Assembly (NCBI RefSeq): GCF_002104995.1
Contig: NW_024468249.1
Span: 2,604,001-2,668,000, forward strand
Source of the DNA: Linderina pennispora
Lineage: Eukaryota; Kickxellomycota; Kickxellomycetes; Kickxellales; Kickxellaceae
Direction: 5' to 3'
DNA length: 64,000 nt
The notes beneath the pieces are model-generated. The model ran no database searches. It saw nothing but the letters and a program-made list of their open reading frames with translations, and was not told the origin of the DNA. Numbering within the stretch: position 1 is the first letter of the stretch; every line of letters starts with the position of its first letter. A program made the position numbers and the translations under genes. Of this stretch, positions 31,128 through 40,830 are shown one piece after another.

Positions 31128-31274
31128 GGTAGCCTGTCTCTCGGCAAAAAATTGTTTTATTAATTAGGCCCTTGTTTGGGAATACTCGGATCGCTTTGGT
31201 GACGAACTGACTTTTGATTTGCTACCTACGTCAACACAGCTGCACCTCTTCACCTTCACTTTTTTCTGTACATT

Positions 31275-33650
31275 ATGCGCATTCTGGCTGTTGCAATTGG
31301 ACTGACAGCGGCAGTGCTGGGTGCGGACTATGGCACGGTGCAGGATGACCTGGACTCGTCGCTGCTCTGGGGCACATACCGGCCGAACATATACTTTGGC
31401 ACCCGGCCGCGCGTGCCCAACACGCTGATGACCGGGCTTATGTGGTTTGGCATGGACGACCCGACAAACTGGCAGCGCATCCGGCACTCGTGCGAGCTGG
31501 GCGATAATCTGGCAGAGTACGGGTATTCGCGGCACAACGGGCGGGATTTTGGCGAGCAGACGATGCGCGATAGCGACCAGGCGGTCGAGATCAGATCGCA
31601 GTTCATCAAAGTGCCTGGAGAGCGCGGCGGCAGCTGGGCGGCCGGGATCACGGGAAAGACGCTGGAGGGGGGCAAGGAGGGGGCAGCGCTCATGTATTAC
31701 TTTGGCATGGAGGGCAATGGCACTATGAAGATGAGCATTGAGGACGATGTGGCAGTCATCAGGGGACAGACCGAGGAGCTGGGCGAGTTTACGGCGCGCA
31801 TTGTGCCAGCGGCCAGCAACAAGCCGCCGAGGCTGCCGAAGAAGCTGCGGAAGGTTAAGGCAGTCAAGGCCGGGCAGAAGGTTGCGGGCCTTGCGATGAA
31901 TGTTCCTGGAGACGACGTGTGGAAGGCCAAGGACCTGTTCATGGAGCGCCTGCTGCCGGCAGCCCGCAAGCGGGCGCAGGCGATTGAAAAAGTCGACCCA
32001 GGCAACATGCCGCTGTCGGGAGCAGCGCTGTTCTCTTTGGACAACACAGGTCTGGAGACTGGCGGCAACCTGCTGTTCGCCCAGATGGTGGTCAAGGGGG
32101 AGTTTGCCTTTGACGTCATCTACGAGTGCTCCGACAAGTCAGCACGCATAGACAGCGGGACGATCACGGCTGTTGCTGGTGCCCGCCGCAAGGAATTCGA
32201 TGCGCGCTTTGAGCACACGTTTGGGCTGGCAGCCAAGGGGTTCGATACCGAGCACGTGGCGATGGCTCGCAGCGCGCTCAGCAGCCTGCTGGGCGGCATA
32301 GGGTATTTCCACGGCAGCGGGCTGGTGTCGCCGGACCCCAAGCCAGAGTACGGCGAGCCCGATGAGATCGCAGCGCCAGAGCTCAGCACACCGTACTCGC
32401 TGTTTGCCACGACGCCGTCGCGTGCGTTCTTCCCGCGCGGATTCCTGTGGGACGAAGGGTTCAGCCAGCTGCTGGTGGGCCAGTGGGACAATGACCTGAG
32501 CATGCAAGTGCTGCTGAGCTGGCGCAACACGTCCATGGGTGGGTGGATAGCGCGCGAGCAGATTCTGGGTAGCGAGGCGCGCAGCAAGGTGCCCGAAGAG
32601 TTCCAGGTGCAGTACCCAAACTTTGCCAATCCACCGACGCTGCTGTTCAACGTCGAGGCGTTTATGCGTCGCCGCCAGGAAATTGCCAGCCTGCACAAGG
32701 CGGGCGAGGGCGGTCTGGTGGACCTGCCGGCAGGCGAGGGCAGCCGGATGCTCCTGGACCACGAGCTTGCGAACCGCATGCTGTCGGAGCTTGGCCAGCT
32801 GGCCAACGGCATGCTCGAGTACTTTTTGACCTCGCAGCGCGGGTCCTCGGCCAAGACGGCCAGCGACGAGAGCGCGTTTGCCAGCGGGTTCAGATGGCGC
32901 GGCCGCTCCGAGTCCCACACGCTGACATCGGGGCTTGACGACTACCCGCGCGCATCCCCACCCAGCACTGGGGAGCTGCACCTGGACCTGCACGCATGGA
33001 TTGCGTACATGCAGCGGCTGGTGGATGAGCTTGCCCTGCAGGGTGTGGGTGGGGGCGAGCCCATGGCTGACAAGGCCATCAAGGCGCTTGACGAGCTCCA
33101 TTGGAACGAGGACGAGAACATGTACTGCGACGTGACTGTGCGTGCTAACGAGGACTACGATGAGCTTGAGGACGACGAGGGGAATGCCGAGGTGCCCAAG
33201 TTTGTGTGCCACCGCGGCTACGTCAGCTTGCTGCCGATGCTGCTGGGCCTGGTGCCTGCCGAGTCGCCCAAGCTGGGCCATATCCTGGATATGATCGAGG
33301 ATCCCGAGGAGCTGTGGACCGAGTACGGGCTCCGCTCGCTGTCCAAGAGCGACAAGTTCTATGGCAAGGGCGAGAACTACTGGCGCGGGCCAATCTGGAT
33401 CAACATCAACTACCTGGTGCTGTCGTCGCTGCACACAAACTACATGCACATCGAGGGCCCGTTCCAGGAGCAGGCTGCCAGAATCTACACGCGGCTGCGC
33501 ACAAACCTGATTGCCAACATCTTCAAGCAGTACCAGGACACAGCGTTCTTCTGGGAGCAGTACAACCCGGAGACCGGCACGGGCAAGGGCACGCACCCGT
33601 TCACCGGGTGGACTACGTTGGTGGTTCTGATAATGGCTGAAAGGTATTGA
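31275..33650 (+). CDS. CWH41: Mannosyl-oligosaccharide glucosidase, GH63 (glucosidase I)
   Basis: Processing alpha-glucosidase I, which removes the outermost glucose from Glc3Man9GlcNAc2 on nascent glycoproteins in the ER. 791 residues, intronless and intact. N-terminal hydrophobic segment MRILAVAIGLTAAVLG acts as signal peptide or anchor. Family blocks: LLWGTYRPNIYFGTRPRVPN, LMTGLMWFGMDD, then the catalytic (alpha/alpha)6 barrel with FFPRGFLWDEGFSQLLVGQW (general-acid Asp region), GGWIAREQILGSEA, PPTLLFNVEAFMRR, SESHTLTSGLDDYPRAS, ELHLDLHAWIAYMQRLVDEL, ENYWRGPIWININYLVLSSL and FFWEQYNPETGTGKGTHPFT (catalytic Glu region). Highly G+C-rich, which creates long spurious antisense frames. Confidence 0.95.
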   Translation: MRILAVAIGLTAAVLGADYGTVQDDLDSSLLWGTYRPNIYFGTRPRVPNTLMTGLMWFGMDDPTNWQRIRHSCELGDNLAEYGYSRHNGRDFGEQTMRDSDQAVEIRSQFIKVPGERGGSWAAGITGKTLEGGKEGAALMYYFGMEGNGTMKMSIEDDVAVIRGQTEELGEFTARIVPAASNKPPRLPKKLRKVKAVKAGQKVAGLAMNVPGDDVWKAKDLFMERLLPAARKRAQAIEKVDPGNMPLSGAALFSLDNTGLETGGNLLFAQMVVKGEFAFDVIYECSDKSARIDSGTITAVAGARRKEFDARFEHTFGLAAKGFDTEHVAMARSALSSLLGGIGYFHGSGLVSPDPKPEYGEPDEIAAPELSTPYSLFATTPSRAFFPRGFLWDEGFSQLLVGQWDNDLSMQVLLSWRNTSMGGWIAREQILGSEARSKVPEEFQVQYPNFANPPTLLFNVEAFMRRRQEIASLHKAGEGGLVDLPAGEGSRMLLDHELANRMLSELGQLANGMLEYFLTSQRGSSAKTASDESAFASGFRWRGRSESHTLTSGLDDYPRASPPSTGELHLDLHAWIAYMQRLVDELALQGVGGGEPMADKAIKALDELHWNEDENMYCDVTVRANEDYDELEDDEGNAEVPKFVCHRGYVSLLPMLLGLVPAESPKLGHILDMIEDPEELWTEYGLRSLSKSDKFYGKGENYWRGPIWININYLVLSSLHTNYMHIEGPFQEQAARIYTRLRTNLIANIFKQYQDTAFFWEQYNPETGTGKGTHPFTGWTTLVVLIMAERY

Positions 33651-33816
33651 CAAATAGCAATCGATATTACCCGCACACGCCAAAGAGACGCCGATCCTCA
33701 CGGCTGGCGGCTAGTCTCAGTGCATCCGCCGGGTATTGCGTGCTTTTTGCTTGCGACGCTCGCTGCTGCTTTTTTTGCTAGGAATTGGATGATATTGTTA
33801 GACGAGAAACTCAAAT

Positions 33817-34482
33817 TTACTGGCTCTCCTCGGGGAGAGTAGCGAAGCGCAGGTACGGCTTGGCCTCGCGGACCTTGGGGAAGATCTCCTTGGCCTTCTC
33901 GGTGGGCACCGACACATGGACGATGACGTCCTGTCCGGGCTGCCAGTTGGCGGGGGTGGCAATCGGCTGGCGGTCCGACAGCTGCAGCGAGTCGATGGAG
34001 CGGATGAGCTCGTCGAAGTTGCGTCCGCAGCTGGCCGGGTAGGTCAGAATCAGCCGGATCTTCTTGGCCGGGTCGATGACAAACACCGAGCGGACAGTGA
34101 ACGGAATGCCGTTGACCACGTTGGACGCGTCGTGCTCGACGCTGTCCAGCATGTCGTACAGGGTCGCCACCTCGCGGTCCTTGTCGGCGATGATCGGGAA
34201 CTTGAGGTTGACGTTGTTGACCTCGTTGATGTCGTCAACCCACTCGGCGTGGTCGTGGAGGTCGTTGGTGCTCAGGCCGATGACCTTGACGTTGCGCTTC
34301 TCGAACTCGGGCGTCAGCCTGGCGACCTCGCCCAGCTCGGTGGTGCACACGGGCGTAAAGTCGGCCGGGTGCGAGAACAGGACCGCCCACGAGTCGCCGA
34401 TGAACTCGTGGAAGTTGATCTCGCCGGCCGTGGTCTCGGCAGTGAAGTCAGGGGCAATCGAACCAAGGCGGAGAGGAGCCAT
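33817..34482 (-). CDS. 1-Cys peroxiredoxin (PRDX6/Prx1 type)
   Basis: Peroxiredoxin reducing hydroperoxides with a single peroxidatic cysteine. 221 residues, intact. N-terminal LRLGSIAPDFTAETTAGEIN, active site HPADFTPVCTTELGEVARL (Cys46), KRNVKVIGLSTNDLHDHAEW, and a PRDX6-type C-terminal domain with IRLILTYPASCGRNFDELIR, DSLQLSD and the final PKVREAKPYLRFATLPEE. There is no clear mitochondrial presequence (starts MAPLRLGS), so cytosolic is more likely. An upstream TATA element on the same strand lies about 95 bases from the ATG. Confidence 0.95.
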   Translation of the reverse strand: MAPLRLGSIAPDFTAETTAGEINFHEFIGDSWAVLFSHPADFTPVCTTELGEVARLTPEFEKRNVKVIGLSTNDLHDHAEWVDDINEVNNVNLKFPIIADKDREVATLYDMLDSVEHDASNVVNGIPFTVRSVFVIDPAKKIRLILTYPASCGRNFDELIRSIDSLQLSDRQPIATPANWQPGQDVIVHVSVPTEKAKEIFPKVREAKPYLRFATLPEESQ

Positions 34483-34574
34483 TTGTAGAGTATGAAAGTG
34501 TCTGGGGAGAAGAAATTGAAGTTTAGAGACTGTTTACTTGCCCAGCAGCCGCTCCTGCCGGGTGCATCCGGCAA

Positions 34575-34580
34575 TTTATA
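34575..34580 (-). promoter_or_regulatory. TATA box of the peroxiredoxin gene
   Basis: TATAAA on the minus strand, about 95 bases upstream of the ATG at 34482, matching the TATA-to-ATG spacing of other promoters here. Confidence 0.5.
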
Positions 34581-34804
34581 CGTCTGGCCGGCGGGTTGCT
34601 GGCAGAATGTTGCACACCCTAGTCCAACTTTGCGATGGCAGCAAGAGTGCAGAGCCTGGCTGGCATATAGCGCGCAGAGCGATTGACCCTACCAGCTGAC
34701 ACACGGGCTTATTGCGCGTTTGATGCACGCATCGCGCAATTTGGGACATTCTATGGCTGATTTTTCTCTGCAGTGAATTCTCTAATTCGGGCTGGGAAAG
34801 TCAT

Positions 34805-35585
34805 CTACTGTTGGAGGCTTGGGTGTGGGCCAAGCGCAAGCACCGTGAATCCCAGGGACTCGCCGTCCATTTCCTGGATACGCTGCCTGATAACGCCGGC
34901 CGCGTCCTACATGGTTAGCTCCAAAACAGGGTGTTAGCATATATACATCAGAAAGGCTGCCACACGGCCACCATATTCAGCACGCTACCTTGAGCACATC
35001 CGTCGACGCGCCGTGGTTGATGGGCGCAGCATGGCGGCCATCCAGCTCGTACATATCGCCGTCGACATTAGCAAACGCAATGAAGTGCAGGTCAATCGCA
35101 GCTTCTGCGTCGGGCGCCGCCGTCTGTCCGCCACTGGCGCCCTCCAAATGCGTGCCGGCAATGACCTCGTCGTTCTCCAGCAATGCCGCGCGCTCCTCGG
35201 GCGTCAGATCCTTGGTCTTCTGGAAGAACTCGGCCAGATGGCCGCTAATCGGGATGTCTGCCTGGTTGTTGGCCAGCGCGTGGATCACTGCCATGGTCCC
35301 GCACGCATTGCCGATGGTCTGCCGCATGAACCAGACGTCGGGCGACACAGTGTTGGCGGCGGAGGCGATCTTCTGCGCACGACTGGCCTCGGACTCTTCG
35401 GTCAGCGGGAACAGGAAAATGACGGCCTTGACGGGCTGCGCGACCATCGCCAGGAGGTCGTCGTCGAGGCCCCAGACGTCGTTGAACCCGATGCTGGAGG
35501 ACACACCGAGCCGCGCAATCATGGCGTTGATTACCTCGGGGTTGGACTCGAGGGGAATCCAGTGGACCTTGCGTTCGGCTGACAT
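34805..35585 (-). CDS. YUH1: Ubiquitin carboxyl-terminal hydrolase, UCH (YUH1/UCHL3-like), two exons
   Basis: Peptidase C12 deubiquitinase that processes ubiquitin or NEDD8 precursors and small adducts. Exon 1 34989-35585, intron 34907-34988 (82 bases, GTAGCG...GTAG), exon 2 34805-34906. Splicing replaces a premature VLKVAC end with VLKDAAGVIRQRIQEMDGES then LGFTVLALGPHPS, the expected UCH C-terminus; total 232 residues. Catalytic residues: Gln89 and Cys95 in RQTIGNACGTMAVIHAL, His167 in DLHFIAFANVDGDMYELDGR, and Asp182. A Gly/Ala/Gln-rich loop (GASGGQTAAPDAEA) sits in the crossover-loop position before the histidine. Confidence 0.95.
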
Positions 35586-35842
35586 GGTTCAGGAAATCTA
35601 CGTATATGTGGAAGGGAGATAGAAAAGCGCTTGCGTATACAGGATGAGCTCGGCCCTTTTGCCCACCCCGCGGCACACCCAGGATCCCCTTTCGTACATG
35701 GTGCTGGCGACTCGTGGTTTATGGCCATTGTCACCACGCCTGGGATGTGCTCCACACCATCCTGAACACAACAGTTTTCAACCTTCCCCTTTTTTCCACA
35801 ACTCGTTACTCTATTTTTTTCTCTACATTGGAGCGTGTGCGG

Positions 35843-36628
35843 ATGGCAGACTTTGACGACAGCACAATGGCCTGGAGCGAATCTCCAAATGCAGCGGGTG
35901 ACGACGACGACTTTGGCGGGTTTGGCGATTTCGGCCAGGAGACTGGTGCTGACAATACCGACACTGCTACTGACTTTGACGATTTCGGCGATTTCGACGA
36001 TTTCGACAGCGCACCTGTCTCCGAGCCTGACCCAGCCCAGCCAGCAGCAGCGCCATCGGTGGCTCCCACTGCTGACCCAGTTCTGTCAGCAGCACAGGCG
36101 CTGTTCAACGGGGCTACAGGCGATTCTGAGCAGACCGATATTGTGCAGCAATGTCTTGAGCTAGCCTTTGGCAGCACAGAGGTTGTCGAGATCGATACAC
36201 ACACCGGCAGCACCGTGACAGCCGCAGCCGATACTGTCAGCATAGACAGCCTGGAGCGCAGCCTGCGAAAGTGCACTCCAGACGCTTCTGAATCGCGGCT
36301 GCTCCGGAACCTGGTATGGATCGCGCTCGCTGCCAATGTGCCCGAGGAGTTTAAATCCGACCTTCTCACTCCGCTGTCTGTGCTGCGCGCACAGGCCCGC
36401 GGCGACAACCAGGGTGCACAGGAATTGGATCCACTCACTATCGAGGACATCCGGCTCATCGCGACAGGCACGTCCGATGCCCAGGACGAGGATATTGCGC
36501 GGGCGCTGCAGTCGATTGACCAGCTCATCAAGGCAAGGATGGGCGAGGTTGCAAAGAAAAAGGAGGAGATTGATACATATAACCAGGTCATCCAGACCTT
36601 GGTCGCCCAGGCGTCGAAACTACACTAG
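35843..36628 (+). CDS. Aftiphilin/Laa2-like clathrin-accessory protein (tentative)
   Basis: 261-residue acidic protein starting MADFDDSTMAWSESPNA. The N-terminus is dense in acidic Phe-Gly/Asp-Phe motifs (DDDDFGGFGDFGQE, TDFDDFGDFDDFD), the type bound by AP-1 gamma-ear and GGA-ear domains in aftiphilin and yeast Laa2. A Ser/Ala/Pro linker follows, then a helical C-terminal half (LERSLRKCTPDASESRLLRN, LVWIALAANVPEEFKSDLL) and a final coiled coil (VAKKKEEIDTYNQVIQTLVA). A clathrin-adaptor accessory role is inferred from the motifs and overall plan. Intact and intronless. I do not recognise the C-terminal domain. Confidence 0.55.
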   Translation: MADFDDSTMAWSESPNAAGDDDDFGGFGDFGQETGADNTDTATDFDDFGDFDDFDSAPVSEPDPAQPAAAPSVAPTADPVLSAAQALFNGATGDSEQTDIVQQCLELAFGSTEVVEIDTHTGSTVTAAADTVSIDSLERSLRKCTPDASESRLLRNLVWIALAANVPEEFKSDLLTPLSVLRAQARGDNQGAQELDPLTIEDIRLIATGTSDAQDEDIARALQSIDQLIKARMGEVAKKKEEIDTYNQVIQTLVAQASKLH

Positions 36629-36804
36629 AGTACTTTGTGAAGGGGCTGCTTGTAATATACACAAACGTTAGCGGCACCACCCAATGTGGAAATTGCACCC
36701 CTAAACAGGAACCACCTCGATCCAGGTATATATTTAAAGTCAGCCAAATCATTCTACCGCGATCGCTTCAGCTATTTTTCCCTCACAAACTCACACACAC
36801 AGCC

Positions 36805-37563
36805 ATGGATTTCCAGAACCGCGTAGGATCCAAGCCCGGAGCAGGCGGCATGATGACCTCGTCCGAGTCCAACGTGGCTCGGCGCGAGCGGCTGCGCAAG
36901 CTGGCTCTGGAGACCATTGACATTGAAAGCGACCCGTACTTTATGCGCAACCACCTCGGCTCGTACGAGTGCAAGCTCTGCCTGACCCTCCACAACAATG
37001 AAGGTTCGTACCTCGCCCACACACAGGGCAAAAAGCACCAAACAAACCTCGCCCGCCGCGCTGCCCTTGAGGCCAAAGACAAGGACCACACGGCACCAGC
37101 ACGCGCTACTGCCAGCGCACCCAAAGTCAAAAAGAACGTGGTCAAGATTGGGCGGCCCGGGTACAAGGTGACCAAAGTACGGGACCCGCGCACGCGCCAG
37201 TTCGGGTTGCTGGTTGAGGTCACGTATCCCGAGGTCACCGAGGAGACAAAGCCAAGGCACCGGTTCATGTCGGCGTACGAGCAGCACGTGGAGGTGCCGA
37301 ACCGGCAGTACCAGTACCTGCTGTTTGCAGCAGAGCCGTATGAGACGATTGCATTCAAGATCCAGAGCCGCGAGATCGATATGCGGCCAGGCAGGTTCTG
37401 GACGTACTGGGACAAGGACACACACAAGTTCACACTGCAGCTCTTTTATCGCAACCAGGCACGGCAACGCCAGCAGGACGGCAGCGCGTACCAGCAACAG
37501 CACAGCCAGGTCAACCCGCTCAATCCGTACATCCTGACTGGAAATGAACCACCTCAGCAATGA
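36805..37563 (+). CDS. PRP11: Splicing factor 3A subunit 2 (SF3A2/PRP11)
   Basis: SF3a66/Prp11, a component of the U2 snRNP SF3a complex that stabilises U2 on the branch site. Start ATG at 36805 gives the canonical MDFQNRVGSKPGAGGMMTSS; upstream in-frame codons are leader. A matrin-type C2H2 zinc finger, YECKLCLTLHNNEGSYLAHT then QGKKHQTNLARR, is followed by VKIGRPGYKVTKVRDPRTRQ, FGLLVEVTYPEV and the C-terminal beta-rich domain (YQYLLFAAEPYETIAFKIQS, RFWTYWDKDTHKFTLQLFY). 252 residues, lacking the long Pro-rich tail of the animal protein, as usual in fungi. A TATTTAAAG element lies about 75 bases upstream. Confidence 0.96.
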   Translation: MDFQNRVGSKPGAGGMMTSSESNVARRERLRKLALETIDIESDPYFMRNHLGSYECKLCLTLHNNEGSYLAHTQGKKHQTNLARRAALEAKDKDHTAPARATASAPKVKKNVVKIGRPGYKVTKVRDPRTRQFGLLVEVTYPEVTEETKPRHRFMSAYEQHVEVPNRQYQYLLFAAEPYETIAFKIQSREIDMRPGRFWTYWDKDTHKFTLQLFYRNQARQRQQDGSAYQQQHSQVNPLNPYILTGNEPPQQ

Positions 37564-37570
37564 GTGAATG

Positions 37571-37596
37571 GTTTTGTTTTGTTTTGTTTTGTTTTG
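37571..37596. repeat. (GTTTT)5 pentanucleotide repeat
   Basis: Five tandem GTTTT units immediately after the PRP11 stop codon, inside its probable 3' UTR and between convergent genes. Confidence 0.95.
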
Positions 37597-37671
37597 TAGA
37601 GGGAAAAGGCGCTAGACAAGGTCAAATGTAATATGCGTGAAAGTAGTTGTTGTATGCCGAATTATGTGTGC

Positions 37672-39677
37672 TTAGTGCTGGTGATGGTAGTTGTTGGGAC
37701 GGCCAGATGACGACGAGCCGCCAGCCTCTCTGGGCTCGGCCCAGCCCTCTTCTTGCTCCACTGCCTCAGAGTCGTCGGCCATCTTGCCGCGCGCCTTGCT
37801 CGACATGCGCATCATCGGCGGAGCCGAGTCGTCGACACTGTATATCATCTCATCGGACCTGCTCTGCGGGACCGTCCGCGACGAGGCACCTCCAGCTGCC
37901 GAGCCCTGGCCGAGCTCGCCATCAACTGCCGTTGAAGAGGCCGCAGCCATGGCCTCTATGAGTTTGCCCGTGACCTTTGACGACGACGCTATGCTGTTGA
38001 GCACCGCGTCCTCAGCCGCCTGCGTCTTCAGGCTTTCTTGGATCGCCCGCCACTCATTGTGCGCCTGCAGCGTGTTGTCAAACAGCCAGTGCACGCGGCC
38101 AACCTCGTCGCCTGCCGACGTCAGTAGCTGCAGCAGGTCGACACGGTCCTCTGACAGCATGGTGACAAAGTTGGCCACCGCCGACTTTTTCTGGTCCATG
38201 TCCTTCATCATCTCCGAGATAATCGCGTTGGCCCGCGGGTCCTCCTCGACGTTAATTGAGATCAGGGTTTCGGTCAGCATGTCACAGAGGGACTTCAGCT
38301 CCTGCGCCGACGTCTCCATGTGCTGAAGGAAGTTGTACGACAGCACGATCCTGTCGCGAGAGCTCGGCCGCTCGTATGGCGGCAGTGCTGCGTCGTTGGG
38401 GGCTATCGACCGCCGCTGCGCTTCAAGGATCGCCTGCTGCTGCGCAGCAACAACTGGATCTGTGTACCCCGCGGACTCGTCGAATGCTTGCTGATTATGA
38501 GGAGTCACCGGCGCTGATGCGAACTGGCGCGGTTGGTGGGGCGATGTGGGTGGTGAAGGCGCAAACTGCATGAGCTGTGGTGACGGGTATGGTCGTGGTG
38601 GAATGTGGTTGGGCGACTGCATTAGCTGCGGCGACGGATACGGCTGCGGCATGTAGTTTGGCGAATACTGGCCAAAGTCAAAAGTGTGGCCCGTAGGAAC
38701 CAGGCCTGGTCGTTTGGGCGGGTACTTCCACCCCTCCTGCCTGAGTGTGATGGCCGGCCTCGGCAGCAGCCCAATTGTAGGAGTCAGACTTGATCTTTCG
38801 TTGACCTTGTCGACAATTCCCTCCAGCGCACCCCGGGCACTGAGGCTCTCGCTGTAAAGTATGCACCAGTTTGACACCATGCACAGCAACGTCTCGCGCA
38901 CAGTCACGGGGGCTTCCGACTGCACAATCGTCTTGAACAGCACGTCTGCCACAATCTTATCCTTGAACAGCGGCTTCATGTGCCGCGGATAGGACACTAC
39001 GATTCCCTGCAAAACCGCCAGATACGCGAGCGACCGATTGACTTCGTTTACTGGCTGGTGACTGCGCGCGCCGCCACCGCCCATCCGAGATAGCAGCTTG
39101 CTGCCATTGCTGTTGCTGTTGCTGCTGGTGCTCTGCTCTCGGTCGACAATATTGGAAATCACGTACTCGAAGGCCTCCATCGCGCTAAAAATAACAAAAG
39201 TGTGCAGCGCTATTAGTCGATCTCAGATGTCAGCCAAATAGCGAGGAAAGAGCGTAGTTAGGGCAATCGTCCTTTGCACACCATCTCAAAACACGACCAG
39301 CGCCCACCTGGTAAGGAACGCGTGCTCTAGCCTATCTGCTTGGTCCAGGGTTACGAGGCCACCAGCGATTATTTTAAGCGTGCCGGGCAGACTTACCTAT
39401 CAGGATTCCGCGCAAACGCGCTATATACTTTGTTGTAGGCGTTGACATTGGTGGTTGCCTCGGCTACAGGGAAGATGCAAAGCGCGCACCAGGCGATACC
39501 GCGGTGGTGATAAGTGATAAGTGGTGAGTGGTGAATGGATATGCTAGTGCTGGTGGCAGCTGTGCTTGTCCGATATGTCGGGCTATCTCAGCCATCACCA
39601 GGCAGTAAAGAGCCCACGCGCAGATACGTACTTATCGCCGACTGTAGCTTTGTCCTGCGCTTCCCGAATATCGCCAT
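37672..39677 (-). CDS. LSB5-like VHS/GAT-domain endocytic adaptor (three exons)
   Basis: Adaptor with a degenerate VHS domain and a GAT-like three-helix region, like yeast Lsb5, which links actin and endocytosis. Exons: 39632-39677 (MAIFGKRRTKLQSAI), 39397-39463 (TEATTNVNAYNKVYSAFARN), 37672-39184 (from SAMEAFEYVISNIVDRE). Introns of 168 and 212 bases have GTACGT and GTAAGT donors and TAG acceptors, and phases agree. The VHS part continues LAYLAVLQGIVVSYPRHMKP and ETLLCMVSNWCILYSES. A Pro/Tyr-rich linker follows, containing PYPSPQLMQ twice, then the GAT-like helices (VLSYNFLQHMETSAQELKSL, DRVDLLQLLTSAGDEVGRVH, LFDNTLQAHNEWRAIQESL). 541 residues in total; the acidic C-terminus ends His-rich. 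Confidence 0.8.
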
Positions 39678-40830
39678 TTTGGAGTTGAATTTGAAAAAGC
39701 CGTGACCAGACGAGCGTTTCGGCAGAGTGGAAAGGAAAGGAGAAGAATGGTGCGCTTCCACAAATCTTTTTTCCGCCAGCATGGCTTAGCGGGAATACGA
39801 GATTGTGCGGTGCTCTGTTTTTCTGTAGTGGGGCTCTTCGGACTGAAGAATATCGCGAGTTGCCAAAGGCAGTGAAATTAAAAAGAAACAAAAAAATTGA
39901 TAGGCGTGCAGGCCGGTTTTCGCTCGCTCCTTTATAGGCAGCGCTGGGAGGGCCAATCGTAGGGTGAGGCATACATGCTCTAGCACAACAGTTGACTGGC
40001 GCCAAGACATTCAGAATTCTTGGCGCCATTGCCGGCCCAGTCTTGCCAGCCCCGCCAGCAGCACGGTGGAGGCGGACTACAGCGCACCGCTGGGCTGATG
40101 CCGATTTCTTGGTTTGTCATGAGATGCGTGTGCTGGGTGCGGTGCAGTAGGCATGCTCTACTTGGCGGGTAAATATGCCGGCGTCGGGTAACTTGCTGAT
40201 GAATAATGGCGGGCGTTTGTGGAGTTCATTGCATTTTCTTGGGAGGCAATTTCCCACCAGGGCGCAGCAGCAAATTCTTTGCGTTTCTTGGCATCTCAGC
40301 CCAACCCAATCCCTTGCAGAATGGGATGGATGGCTTGTGCTCCGCTCTTGGTTCACTACATCCCTTCCTCTGCCAATTCTTGGGGAATTGCCACCCGTGC
40401 TGTAGCTTTTGCAGAGCTTGTTTGTGGGAGCTGGCACTGGGTTCCGCTGAATCGAGCCAAGAAAAAGCAGCCTGTGTAGGCGTACAACTCTGGCTGGTAT
40501 CCACGTATTTGTCGTTGAGGACTGGGGGTTTCATTATGTGAAAACTGATTGATGCTTGCCCTTTCCTGGATATATGATGTCTGACTAACCTGGACGGCGC
40601 CATACATGCTGGGTGATTACCTAATACATACATCTGAGGTATATAGCAGGTGAGCATTGCGGATCTGAGAACGATCCAAAATAGCGTAACCCATGATGCA
40701 GATCGCCCCCTCTCAGCAGCAAAACCACTCCCAACCGCGGCCAACAGACCTGTCTTGTCGATAGATGAACCGCCTCCATTTCCAACACTGTATCCGTCCC
40801 TTTATACTCCGTCAGCTACGATTCCACCAT
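39678..40830. other. Divergent intergenic region (LSB5-like / OGG1)
   Basis: About 1.15 kb between divergent starts. Several short overlapping frames show no domain. TATAGCAGG at 40640-40648 and TTTATACTCC near 40801 are A/T elements near the OGG1 start, but I do not assign them. Confidence 0.4.

Larger units (their letters stand above)
29518..31274. other. Gene-poor stretch with gene relics
   Basis: About 1.75 kb, A+T-richer than its flanks. It holds a TATA-led interrupted frame with a 15-base tandem duplication, a kinase-like fragment on the minus strand and one short unrecognised frame (listed separately). Otherwise nothing I can support. Confidence 0.4.

Noticed and set aside
32139-33701. 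520-codon open frame antisense to glucosidase I
   Set aside because: The sense gene has continuous GH63 motifs; the antisense frame is a by-product of G+C-rich third positions and has no recognisable domain.
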